Of a DNA stretch of 64,000 bases, positions 1 to 8,288 are shown in pieces. The DNA is taken from positions 149,159 to 213,158 of the forward strand of contig NZ_PCPT01000006.1 of the NCBI RefSeq assembly GCF_002975435.1, given 5' to 3'. Under the pieces are notes generated by a model. The model did no database searches and had not been told where the DNA came from. It saw nothing but the letters and a program-made list of their open reading frames with translations. The translations under genes were made by a program, and so were the position numbers. Numbering within the stretch: the stretch's first letter is position 1; the number at the start of each line of letters is the position of its first letter. Source of the DNA: Arthrobacter sp. MYb227. GTDB taxonomy: Bacteria; Actinomycetota; Actinomycetes; Actinomycetales; Micrococcaceae.

Positions 1-1
1 G

Positions 2-472
2 ATGGCCTCCCCGCTTCCTTGCACGCCTAAGGGCTGCGTGGAATTAATGGAACGTCACGGCATTGACCTCAATGGCAAGCGCGTTCTAGTAGTTGGCCGC
101 GGAGTGACAATTGGTCGCCCCATTGGTTTGCTGCTCACCCGCCGCGATATCAACGCAACGGTGATCCTAGCCCACACCGGCACCAAGGATTTAGCCGCCG
201 AGCTGGCAACCGCCGATGTGGTCATCGCAGCTGCAGGTTCCCCGCACATGATCAAGGCCAAGGACCTGAAGCCAGGCGCCATCGTGCTTGACGTTGGTGT
301 GTCGCGAGTCAATGACGAAAACGGCAAGGCAGTTGTCACGGGCGACGTTGAGCCCGCTGCCTACGAAGTTGCCTCGTGGATCTCCCCGAACCCCGGCGGT
401 GTGGGCCCGATGACTCGTGCCATGCTGCTTGCCAACGTGGTTGAATCAGCCGAGCGCGCCGCGGGACTTTAG
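2..472 (+). CDS. folD: Methylenetetrahydrofolate dehydrogenase/cyclohydrolase FolD, C-terminal part
   Basis: This is the 3' part of folD, cut by the left edge of the window. The enzyme interconverts 5,10-methylene-, 5,10-methenyl- and 10-formyl-tetrahydrofolate in the cytoplasm and supplies one-carbon units for purine synthesis. The visible 156 residues contain the PCTPxG motif, the NAD(P)-binding segment [11 protein letters not shown] and the C-terminal [11 protein letters not shown] motif, all typical of FolD. The full protein is usually about 290 residues, so roughly the first 130 are missing. The ATG at base 2 is internal and not the real start. A strong hairpin follows about 20 bases after the stop. 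Confidence 0.95.
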   Translation: MASPLPCTPKGCVELMERHGIDLNGKRVLVVGRGVTIGRPIGLLLTRRDINATVILAHTGTKDLAAELATADVVIAAAGSPHMIKAKDLKPGAIVLDVGVSRVNDENGKAVVTGDVEPAAYEVASWISPNPGGVGPMTRAMLLANVVESAERAAGL

Positions 473-491
473 TCCGGCAGCAGAAACGTAC

Positions 492-545
492 AACGGCCGT
501 CGTGCCGGATCCTGCCAAGGGGTTCGGCACGACGGCCGTTTTGCT
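492..545 (+). terminator. Rho-independent terminator after folD
   Basis: A perfect 16-bp inverted repeat (492-507 and 525-540) with a 17-base loop is followed by TTTGCTT. It lies just after the folD stop codon and is a convincing intrinsic terminator. Confidence 0.85.
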
Positions 546-673
546 TAGGTGTACGCCCCTTGGTCCCGGATCGGATGCCGCCTAGGGTGGGGGATGAAGC
601 CCGGAACTCCCTTGCTGTAGAGGTGGTGCACCGGAGTTCCTGCCGGATACGGGCCACCATGAAAGGCTTTTCT

Positions 674-1333
674 ATGACACCCGCAATTCGTGCCCGGCGT
701 TTCCACCTCCTCCCGGCCCTGACCATGGTGGGTGTGGCTGCATTGGCACTTGCCGGTTGCAGCGGTCAGACCCCACCGCAGTCAACTGTGACGGTGACAG
801 CCACGCCAAGCCAGTTACCAGTACCCGAAAGCCCTACAATAAGCACCCCCGCACCAAGCACGCCAACGGCAGGCTCATCCCAAGACACCGGAGCCACAGC
901 TGCCAGTACTCGGTACGCAGCACTTGCCAAGGCCGCCCAAAGCGCCCAAAGCGCCATCGAGGGAACCGTGACATCCATTGAATCCAAGGATGCCGGAACC
1001 TGGGAAGTCTCGGTATTCACGAAGCAAGACACCGAACATGAGGTGCATATCTCGGCCGATGGGACAACAGTGCTATCCGGCCCGAGTGAACAGCGCCTAG
1101 GCTCCAACGTCCTGCAACGGTACAGGTCCTTGGTGGATTCGGCGAAGATAGACGTCATTGCCGCGGCGCAGATGGTGGAAAAGGAATCACCGCAGGGACT
1201 CATCGACGAACTTGACTTAGATTCCTGGCGTGGCACCACCACCTGGGAGGCCGAGGTCAAGGAAGATTCCCAGACCCGAGAGATCTATCTTGACGCGATG
1301 ACCGGCGCGGTATTGAAGAACGAGCTTGACTAG
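674..1333 (+). CDS. PepSY-domain lipoprotein
   Basis: This encodes a 219-residue exported lipoprotein of unknown specific role. An n-region with several Arg precedes a hydrophobic stretch and the lipobox LAGC (Cys about residue 31). A Thr/Pro/Ser-rich linker of about 50 residues follows, then two PepSY-like units with the pattern of a polar helix followed by a strand and acidic turn, the second ending in YLDAMTGAVLKN. PepSY domains are often found in secreted or membrane-attached proteins and may inhibit proteases. I chose the ATG at 674 because AAAGG at 662-666 sits seven bases upstream; an in-frame ATG at 659 is possible. The gene lies alone between folD and a two-component system. Confidence 0.75.
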   Translation: MTPAIRARRFHLLPALTMVGVAALALAGCSGQTPPQSTVTVTATPSQLPVPESPTISTPAPSTPTAGSSQDTGATAASTRYAALAKAAQSAQSAIEGTVTSIESKDAGTWEVSVFTKQDTEHEVHISADGTTVLSGPSEQRLGSNVLQRYRSLVDSAKIDVIAAAQMVEKESPQGLIDELDLDSWRGTTTWEAEVKEDSQTREIYLDAMTGAVLKNELD

Positions 1334-1469
1334 CGACCCAGTAATCGGGAACAGCTCCGGTGTAGATAGGCCGAGCGGCACAGACGGAGCCAGATACTCC
1401 CGTTGGTGTACAGCACACTACGGCCGCAGGTGGACGACCGTGAGGCTCAGTAGGCAGTAGTCTCGACTC

Positions 1470-2597
1470 ATGACCAACCGACGCCGTCCGCCGCTGGGAA
1501 TCTTGCCGGTGGTTCTGGCGGTTATTCAGATAGTTGGCACCCACTTTGCGGCACACCGTGTGGGGCAAACGGTTTCTTTGCCCGCAGCTCTCTTGCTGCT
1601 CGCAGGGCCAGCATTGTTATTGCTGCGTCGGAAAGTTCCAGGACCCATGGTGGCGGGCATTGCCGCGGTGACGGTGGGATACATGGCAGCGGGCTTCCCC
1701 TGGGGCCCGTTTCCCCTCTCCTTTGCCACAGGCCTTGTCCTGGCCGTGTTGGCCGGGGCCCGCTGGTGGGCATGGGGGAGTGCAGCGGCTGCAGGATTCG
1801 GGTTCCTGCTCACGGCCCTGCAACACGGACAAAGCACACGTGTCTTCTTTGTGCTGGTGTGGCTGATCGTGGTCCTGCTGGCCGGCGAGCTGGGGCGCAG
1901 CGCCAAGGCCCGGCGGGACGAATACCGCAAGGCGGCTACCGAGCGGGCCAGGCACCAACGCGACGAGGAGAGGCTGGTGTTGGCCCGAGATATCCATGAC
2001 GTGGTGGCCCACTCGCTGTCCATGATCAATGTCCAAGCCTCGGTGGCCCTCCACCTGGCCAAGAACAACAAGGATCCGCACCTCATGTACGAGGCGTTGG
2101 AAAACATCAAGGCCGGGTCCAAGGAAGCGCTTGTGGAGGTCCGCGAGGTGCTCGCCGTCCTGCGCTAGGATGCGCCCCGAGTTCCCAGCCAGCGGCTGGA
2201 ACAGCTCGGTGAACTTATCCAGCGGGTCCGCGGTGCCAATCTGTCGATCGCTTTCACCCCGCCGGTGCTGCCGCCCCCGGATTGGGTCGACGAGCGAGTG
2301 GAAAACATCCTCTACAGGGTCGTGCAGGAATCGCTGACCAACGTGGTACGCCATGCTCATGCCAGGAACGTCATGGTGGCCGTGGAACTCGATGGCGAAC
2401 ACGCCTCCGTGGGCATCACGGATGACGGCGTTGGCATGGGAGCCGCCGCCGAGGGCAACGGAATCGGCGGCATGCGCGAACGTCTGGGTACCCACGGTGG
2501 AATGCTGGAGATCACCCCGGCCTGGGTACCGGGAAGTCCTACACTGGGCACCCGCATCGTGGCGTGGCTACCGGCGCCCGGAAGCCAGCATGTCTAG
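1470..2597 (+). pseudogene. Sensor histidine kinase interrupted by an in-frame TAG
   Basis: This reads as one NarL-partner histidine kinase of about 375 codons, broken by an amber codon at 2166-2168 (codon 233) with no change of frame. The N-terminal part has several membrane segments (residues about 10-140) and a HisKA_3 dimerisation box with the likely phospho-acceptor His176 in ARDIHDVVAHSL. After the stop the same frame continues with the HATPase domain: VVQESLTNVVRHA (N box), DDGVGMG (G1) and GIGGMRERL (G2). The kinase would autophosphorylate and pass the phosphate to the response regulator encoded 43 bases downstream. With the stop, the product lacks its ATPase domain. A nonsense mutation, a sequencing error or readthrough could each explain this; the sequence alone cannot decide. 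Confidence 0.85.
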
Positions 2598-2639
2598 GAA
2601 CCACACCAAAAAATCAGCTGAGGAAACGCAGGTAAGTGC

Positions 2640-3341
2640 ATGATCGGCATACTCATCGTCGATGACCAGTCATTGATCAGAGCAGGTTTCTCGGCCTTGC
2701 TGGGCGCGGAGGACGACATAGAGGTGCTTGGACAGGCCTCCAGCGGAGTGCAGGCGGTAGCCCAAGCCCGCGCACTGAAGCCGGACATCGTGCTCATGGA
2801 CATCCGCATGCCGCAGGGGGACGGCATCACCGCTGCGGCAGCGATCAGCGCGGAGCCGGAACTGGAACACACCCGGGTCATCATGCTCACCACCTTCGAA
2901 CTTGATGACTACATCCTGGACTCCATTCGTGCGGGGGCCTCCGGGTTCCTGGTCAAGGACACCGAACCGGAGGAGTTGATTGCCGCGGTGCGGATCGTGG
3001 CCGCGGGCGACTCGCTGCTCTCTCCCTCGGTGACCCGCAAACTGCTGGCCCAGGTCGCGGCCAGCACGCCGGCGAAAACACCAACCGAACCCAGCGCACT
3101 CCAGATACTGACCGATCGTGAGCGCGAGGTCCTGCTGCTGATCGGCACCGGGAAAAGCAACACCGAAATTGCCGAGCAGCTCTTCATCGCTCCGCTGACC
3201 GCCAAGACCCATGTCTCGCGCATCATCGGGAAGATGGGCGTGCGAGACCGGACTGGATTGGTGGTCATCGCCTACGAGAGCGGGTTGATCACCCCAGGTG
3301 CGTTGCCGAAGGTGCAGGCGCCTCGCCGGAACCCGAACTAA
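2640..3341 (+). CDS. NarL/LuxR-family response regulator
   Basis: This 233-residue DNA-binding response regulator has a receiver domain (about residues 1-120) with acidic pocket Asp8/Asp9 and phosphorylation site Asp54 in VLMDIRMP. A LuxR-type helix-turn-helix follows at about 150-215 (LTDREREVLLLIGTGKSN). It is the expected partner of the kinase directly upstream. Its ATG is 43 bases past the kinase stop, preceded by a weak AGG-containing site. If the kinase is truly dead, this regulator may be unphosphorylated or served by another donor. The target genes cannot be read from the sequence; the downstream SHOCT gene is a candidate by position only. Confidence 0.9.
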   Translation: MIGILIVDDQSLIRAGFSALLGAEDDIEVLGQASSGVQAVAQARALKPDIVLMDIRMPQGDGITAAAAISAEPELEHTRVIMLTTFELDDYILDSIRAGASGFLVKDTEPEELIAAVRIVAAGDSLLSPSVTRKLLAQVAASTPAKTPTEPSALQILTDREREVLLLIGTGKSNTEIAEQLFIAPLTAKTHVSRIIGKMGVRDRTGLVVIAYESGLITPGALPKVQAPRRNPN

Positions 3342-3496
3342 TCCAGAAGCTCCTTATGACTGCACCGCAGGGAGTACATCCGGTGCCCCAAGGTGTCTCC
3401 CGAGGGCCGATGCGGCAACACTCGATGGGGAAGAAAATGGATACATGAGGCGAACCGCCTCGAATCCACCATCAATGCTTTGAGGAGCACCCCAAA

Positions 3497-3772
3497 ATGA
3501 CAACCACGATTCTTCCGGCCCTGGCCGCAGCAATGCCCGCCCACGGGTGGGGACCGGGTTACGGACCGGGCTGGTTCATCCTGATCCCGATCTTCTGGAT
3601 CCTGCTGATTGGTTTCTTCATTTTCTTCAGCCGCCGGATGTTCTGGCGCCACCGGGTACAAGGTGACCCGCATACAGCAGAGGGAGTGCTACGTGAACGT
3701 TTTGCGCGCGGTGAAATAGACGAAACAGAGTACCTGCAACGGCTCGAGGTATTGAGGTTACACACTAAATAA
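3497..3772 (+). CDS. Small membrane protein with SHOCT domain
   Basis: This 91-residue protein has a Gly/Trp/Pro-rich N-terminus, one strong membrane helix (about residues 26-45, ILIPIFWILLIGFFIFF), a basic stretch and a C-terminal SHOCT motif (LRERFARGEIDETEYLQRLEVL is its core). SHOCT is a short oligomerisation-type module of unknown exact function, common at the C-terminus of actinobacterial membrane proteins. The gene follows the response regulator after about 155 bases. The start ATG has GAGG upstream at 3482-3485. The family assignment is good; the function is unknown. Confidence 0.75.
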   Translation: MTTTILPALAAAMPAHGWGPGYGPGWFILIPIFWILLIGFFIFFSRRMFWRHRVQGDPHTAEGVLRERFARGEIDETEYLQRLEVLRLHTK

Positions 3773-4121
3773 TCGGCGATCCCTGCACGATAGGGTTGGC
3801 TGGATTGCGGGTGGATCGTGACACGGAGTTCAGTCAACTCGGCGAGTCAAAACTATCGTGTGACGCAAGCCATATATTCCAAATATCTTATGTGTCGGCA
3901 TTATGGCAAGGTGAGAAAAATCCTTGAAATATAGGCATTTGCGGGAGATTGACCGATAGTATCGCAAAAGTTCATGCCGATTTCAGCATCAAAAATATGG
4001 TGTCATCACGCAACGATCAGGTGGTTCACATCGACTAGCCGTATGCTCAATTACATAGGAACCGAGACTTTCAGTTCTTTCGACTGAATTTGTCGCCCAA
4101 CTGGCTCCCCGGGAGTGACCC
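3773..4121. other. Intergenic region before the desaturase gene
   Basis: This stretch of about 350 bases carries no convincing ORF and is visibly AT-richer than its neighbours between about 3860 and 4080. It probably holds the promoter of the desaturase gene. I see no clear operator, riboswitch or terminator in it. Confidence 0.5.
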
Positions 4122-5234
4122 TTGAGCAGTTCGAGTTCCACCCTGACCCCCCCAGCTTCAGAAAAACGTGTTGCACGTGGAACTGCCGGGTCAAACAACT
4201 ACCGCCACCTGAAAGTCCGAGTCCGCGACGCAGGCCTCCTGGGTCGACGCAAGGGCCACTACCTTGGTATGGGGATTGTCTTAGCAGTTCTCCTCGGCGG
4301 TGCCGTCACCGGATTCATCCTGTTAGGGGATAGCTGGTATCAATTGCTCATTGCGGCAGCGGTAGGAATCCTTCTGACTCAGTTCGCCTTCCTTGCACAT
4401 GAGGCGTCACACCGGCAGATCTTGACCTCGGGGCCGGCCAACGACAAAATTGGTCGATTCTTGGCCAACTTCGTAGTTGGCATCAGCTATCAGTGGTGGA
4501 TGAACAAGCACAATAAGCACCACGCCATGCCAAACACCGTTGGCAAGGACCCGGACATCGAATTCGATACGATTTCGTTCCAGACCGAGGATGCCAAGAA
4601 GGCAACGGGCCTGCTGAAATGGATCACGCAACGCCAGGGTTACCTATTCTTCCCGTTGTTGACCCTTGAGGGGCTCAATCTTCACCGGCACTCAATTGTC
4701 TACTTGTTTACCGGTGAACGAGTCAAGGACCGTCGTCGCGAGATAATTTCGATCTTCATTAGACTTTCTCTCTATGTGGCTGCCATCTACATCTTCCTAC
4801 CCGTGGGCATCGCTTCGGCCTTCATCGGCGTGCAGCTAGCGGTATTTGGTGTTTACATGGGCGCCTCATTTGCGCCCAACCACAAGGGAATGCCAATGAT
4901 CCCCAAGGAATCACGCATTGACTTCTTTTCACGTCAGGTGCTGACAAGCCGTAACGTTATGGCTCGCACAGCCTTTGGCAACAGAGTCCTGTCCCACGTT
5001 TTCGGCGGCTTGAACTACCAAGTTGAGCACCACCTCTTCCCCTCGATGCCACGTGCCAACCTGGCTCCGGTGGCAAAGATTGTGCGTGAATACTGCCACG
5101 AACTCAAGGTTCCCTACACGGTGGCCTCGGTGACCCAGTCCTACGCTCAGGTCATTGTCTACCTGAACAAGGTGGGCCTTTCGGCGCGAGATCCATTTGA
5201 CTGCCCGATGGTTGGCGAATTCCGCCCATACTAG
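4122..5234 (+). CDS. Membrane fatty acid desaturase
   Basis: This 370-residue di-iron fatty acid desaturase introduces a double bond into acyl chains of membrane lipids. All three histidine boxes are present: HEASH (93-97), HNKHH (130-134) and QVEHHLFP (His303/His304), the last being typical of the front-end/delta-type desaturase branch and related actinobacterial enzymes. Membrane segments fall at about 50-90, 110-125 and 200-250. The start is probably the TTG at 4122, because GGGAG lies at 4111-4115 with ordinary spacing and no ATG or GTG fits before the conserved region. It stands alone, with a hairpin after the stop. The position of the double bond is not predictable here. Confidence 0.9.
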   Translation: MSSSSSTLTPPASEKRVARGTAGSNNYRHLKVRVRDAGLLGRRKGHYLGMGIVLAVLLGGAVTGFILLGDSWYQLLIAAAVGILLTQFAFLAHEASHRQILTSGPANDKIGRFLANFVVGISYQWWMNKHNKHHAMPNTVGKDPDIEFDTISFQTEDAKKATGLLKWITQRQGYLFFPLLTLEGLNLHRHSIVYLFTGERVKDRRREIISIFIRLSLYVAAIYIFLPVGIASAFIGVQLAVFGVYMGASFAPNHKGMPMIPKESRIDFFSRQVLTSRNVMARTAFGNRVLSHVFGGLNYQVEHHLFPSMPRANLAPVAKIVREYCHELKVPYTVASVTQSYAQVIVYLNKVGLSARDPFDCPMVGEFRPY

Positions 5235-5259
5235 GGTTGTGAATAGCTTCCACACGTTT

Positions 5260-5305
5260 AACGACGCCCATGATGCTCGCAGCAGCGAGCGTCATGGGCA
5301 TCGTT
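5260..5305 (+). terminator. Hairpin after the desaturase gene
   Basis: An inverted repeat of 21 bases (5260-5280 and 5285-5305, two positions needing G-U pairs) with a four-base loop follows the desaturase stop codon. There is no long T run, so it may be a weak terminator or an mRNA end-stabilising hairpin. Confidence 0.6.
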
Positions 5306-5568
5306 CGTTAAGCGTTGCTGCAATGTTTTTGCCTTGTTCTCAAGCAGGCTAGCTCGGTGACTCATTTCACAATGAGTCCTTTTGTGCTCGAATGATAGGA
5401 CTGCCGCACGATCTGCGGCAAACCCGAATACTTATCTCACTAGCGGAAACTTGACCTCTCGAGCGCGACCTAAAACCCGCACGATATCAGAGATGCGGCC
5501 TTGTGCGTGGCACTTTTTGCACATCATGCACCCGCCGGCAAAAATAGCGTCGCAGATTGTTTGGCGAA
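5306..5568. other. Intergenic region upstream of the iron transporter
   Basis: No convincing gene is seen. It contains two short perfect hairpins: 5359-5378 (8-bp arms, followed by CTTTT, terminator-like) and about 5403-5421 (7-bp arms). An ORF on the plus strand (5382-5645) has no recognisable features and overlaps the iron operator, so I do not annotate it as a gene. Confidence 0.45.
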
Positions 5569-5587
5569 TTAGGTTAGCTATACCTAA
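5569..5587 (+). promoter_or_regulatory. DtxR/IdeR iron-responsive operator
   Basis: The 19 bases TTAGGTTAGCTATACCTAA match the DtxR/IdeR consensus (TTAGGTTAGSCTAACCTAA) at nearly every position and form a near-perfect palindrome. It lies about 55-105 bases before the binding-protein gene of the iron importer. In actinobacteria such a box mediates repression when Fe(II) is plentiful, so the operon is expected to be induced by iron starvation. Confidence 0.88.
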
Positions 5588-5675
5588 GGTTGGACAAAGA
5601 GGTGCCGCTCACACCGAGCTGTACCTAAGAAACCTTCCCCTATGAGAAAGTTTCGTCACATGACGATTCGAAAAA

Positions 5676-6689
5676 ATGTTGACAGGCCTAGCCATCATTG
5701 CCACGGCGACCCTTGGTCTTACCGCATGTTCAACCGGTGACAAGGCTCCCGCAGCATCGGACGCCGCAGGGATTACTGTCTACAACGCACAGCATGAAAG
5801 CCTGACCCAGGAGTGGGTAGATGCCTTCACCAAGGAAACCGGCATCAAGGTCACTGTGCGCAACGGATCGGACACAGAACTTTCGAACCAGATCATCCAG
5901 GAAGGTAAAGCCTCACCCGCAGATGTATTTTTGACCGAAAACTCCCCAGCCATGGCGCAGGTTGAGAACGCGGGCCTATTCGCCGATATTGATGCAGCAA
6001 CCATCGCGCAGGTTCCGACCGACTTCCGTCCATCCACCAATAAGTGGACAGGAATTGCAGCACGCTCCACCGTGCTGGTCTACGATGCCAAGAAGATCAG
6101 CGCAGACCAGTTGCCGAAGTCGATGCTGGATCTGGCAAAGCCAGAATGGAAGGGCAAATGGGCGGCCTCCCCAACCGGTGCTGACTTCCAGGCAATCGTT
6201 GCCGCTCTGCTTGAGCTCAAGGGTGAGGAAGTCACAATGCAGTGGCTCGCGGGAATGAAAGAAAACTTCATGGCTTACAAGGGCAACTCGACCGCCATGA
6301 AGGCCGTGAATGCCGGTGAAGTAGACGCCGCATTGATCTACCACTACTACTATGGGGATCAAGCCAAGACCGGAGAGAACTCCAAAAACGTCACCCCGTA
6401 CTACTTCAAGAACCAAGACCCTGGAGCATTCGTCTCGGTATCCGGTGGTGGAGTCCTCGAGTCATCAAAGCACTCGGCCGAAGCCCAGCAATTCCTGAAG
6501 TTTGTAACGGGCAAAAGCGGCCAAGAAGTCTTGAAGAGCGGGACCTCATGCGAATACCCGGTAGGTTCCGATATTGCCGCCAATGAAAAACTTGTGCCAC
6601 TGAAGGATTTGCAGGCCCCGAGCATTGACCCGGCCAAATTGAACTCGGCCAAGATCGTTGAACTTATGACCAAGGCAGGACTGCTTTAG
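5676..6689 (+). CDS. Iron(III) ABC transporter substrate-binding lipoprotein
   Basis: This is a periplasmic-binding-fold lipoprotein of the FbpA/FutA class that captures Fe(III) or a ferric chelate outside the membrane. The lipobox LTAC lies about 17 residues in, followed by a mature domain starting GITVYNAQHES. The tyrosine-rich stretch YHYYYGDQ fits the iron ligands of FutA-type proteins. As written, the start at 5676 gives a signal peptide without basic residues and no good ribosome-binding site. One base less in the A6 run at 5671-5676 would join it to the ATG at 5642, adding the basic n-region MRKFRHMTIRK. I therefore suspect a frameshift at the start. It leads the DtxR-controlled operon. 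Confidence 0.85.
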   Translation: MLTGLAIIATATLGLTACSTGDKAPAASDAAGITVYNAQHESLTQEWVDAFTKETGIKVTVRNGSDTELSNQIIQEGKASPADVFLTENSPAMAQVENAGLFADIDAATIAQVPTDFRPSTNKWTGIAARSTVLVYDAKKISADQLPKSMLDLAKPEWKGKWAASPTGADFQAIVAALLELKGEEVTMQWLAGMKENFMAYKGNSTAMKAVNAGEVDAALIYHYYYGDQAKTGENSKNVTPYYFKNQDPGAFVSVSGGGVLESSKHSAEAQQFLKFVTGKSGQEVLKSGTSCEYPVGSDIAANEKLVPLKDLQAPSIDPAKLNSAKIVELMTKAGLL

Positions 6690-6746
6690 CACCGATGAGC
6701 AAGACTCAACCGACACCCACCAACATACGGGAGTCGAACATGGCGG

Positions 6747-8288
6747 GTGGGGGCACAAGCCCCCCGCCCGCCATGGGGCATTTCGAGCCTGGCCATTTTG
6801 GCGATCCTTATCGCCTCGTTTTCACTGATTCCACTTGCCTATGTCATCTACATGACAGCCACCACCGGGTGGGAAACCGTCATTGAGCTAGTGATCCGAC
6901 CACGCGTTGGCGAACTACTGCTGAACACCATCTTATTGGTGTTGCTGACCGTCCCATTGTGTCTGGTGCTTGGGGTTGGCGGAGCCTGGCTGGTTGAACG
7001 CACCACGCTGCGCGGCTACCGCTGGTGGGCCCTTGGACTTGCCGCCCCACTGGCGATTCATGGATTCGTTAACAGCTATGCCTGGGCCTCGGCGATTCCA
7101 TCGTTGGCTGGGCTTAGCGCCGGAACATTGATAGCCACCCTTTCGTATTTTCCCCTGATCTACATTCCGGTGGCAGCAACCCTTGGCAGACTTGACCCAG
7201 CGATCGAACAATTGGCTGCTTCGCTAGGACTAGGGCCCTGGGCGGTATTTTTCCGCGTGGTGTTGCCACAATTACGGATTCCCATGGCCGGCGGAGCCTT
7301 GCTTGTCTCATTGCATCTGCTCTCCGAGTACGGAGCGTTTGCGATGATTAGGTTCGATACCTTCACCACCGCCATCATGGTGCAATTCCAATCCACCTTT
7401 AACGGCGCCGCCGGAAACATGCTTGCAAGTGTGTTGGTCTTCCTCTGTATGATCCTGCTTCTCGCCGAGGCCAAAGCCCGCGGAAATGCACGGTATGCCC
7501 GGGTGGGCTTTGGTGCCCAAGGATTGGCCACCCGACTACATCTGGGGCGCTATGAGATCCCTGCTCAATGCTCGCTCTTGGGCCTCACCCTAATGGCAGC
7601 CGGGGTGCCCATGTATTCGGTGACCCGTTGGCTGATTGCCGGGGGAATTGAGGTGTGGGAACCAGCAAAATTGATTCCTGCGCTGACACAAACCATGGGC
7701 TATGGCCTAGCCGGTGCGTCACTGACGTGTATCGTTGCCTTCCCCATGGCTTTTCTTGCGGTTCGTCACCCAAACTGGTTCAGTAAACTTCTTGAGCTTT
7801 CCAACTACATCACCAGCTCGCTACCCGGAATCGTGGTTGGCCTTGCCTTTGTCACGGTCAGCATTCGATTGGTGCCGGGAATCTATCAGAGCGCCTACGT
7901 GTTATTGGCCGCCTACATTTTATTGTTCTTGCCACGCGCCTTGGTGAATCTTCGTTCCGGGCTGGCCCAGGCACCTCGGGAACTTGAGGAAGCCGCAAGG
8001 TCACTTGGACGTTCGCCAACCATTGCTTTCGTCAAGGTAACTCTGCGACTGACCGCCCCGGCAGCCGCCGGTGGAGCAGCACTTGTCTTTTTAGCAATCG
8101 TCAACGAGCTAACCGCAACGCTCTTACTAGCACCAAATGGCACCCGCACCCTGGCCACAGCGTTCTGGGCCAAGAGTAGTGAGATCGATTATGCGGGTGC
8201 TGCTCCCTACGCATTGCTGATGATCCTGATCGCGGCCCCCATGACTTACCTGCTGTTCCAGCAATCAAAGAAAGCAGCCGGACAATGA
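6747..8288 (+). CDS. Iron(III) ABC transporter permease
   Basis: This 513-residue fused permease of the FbpB/FutB type has about 12 membrane segments and two copies of the binding-protein-dependent transport signature. The EAA-like loops are visible around IEQLAASLGLGPWAVFFRVVLPQ (cut here from a longer segment) and ELEEAARSLGRSPTIAFVKV. It forms the channel for ferric iron. The written GTG start at 6747 lacks a well-placed ribosome-binding site. An ATG at 6740 has GGGAG six bases upstream but lies in another frame; one G less in the G5 run at 6749-6753 would join the two. Only the N-terminus is affected. The stop overlaps the ATPase start (ATGA). Confidence 0.88.
   Translation: MGAQAPRPPWGISSLAILAILIASFSLIPLAYVIYMTATTGWETVIELVIRPRVGELLLNTILLVLLTVPLCLVLGVGGAWLVERTTLRGYRWWALGLAAPLAIHGFVNSYAWASAIPSLAGLSAGTLIATLSYFPLIYIPVAATLGRLDPAIEQLAASLGLGPWAVFFRVVLPQLRIPMAGGALLVSLHLLSEYGAFAMIRFDTFTTAIMVQFQSTFNGAAGNMLASVLVFLCMILLLAEAKARGNARYARVGFGAQGLATRLHLGRYEIPAQCSLLGLTLMAAGVPMYSVTRWLIAGGIEVWEPAKLIPALTQTMGYGLAGASLTCIVAFPMAFLAVRHPNWFSKLLELSNYITSSLPGIVVGLAFVTVSIRLVPGIYQSAYVLLAAYILLFLPRALVNLRSGLAQAPRELEEAARSLGRSPTIAFVKVTLRLTAPAAAGGAALVFLAIVNELTATLLLAPNGTRTLATAFWAKSSEIDYAGAAPYALLMILIAAPMTYLLFQQSKKAAGQ

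Noticed and set aside
1617..2495. Long minus-strand ORF opposite the histidine kinase
   Set aside because: The plus strand shows clear kinase motifs throughout; the opposite frame is open only because of GC-rich codon positions.
5382..5645. ORF of 87 codons on the plus strand before the iron operon
   Set aside because: It has no recognisable motif, spans the DtxR operator and hairpins, and lacks a good start signal.
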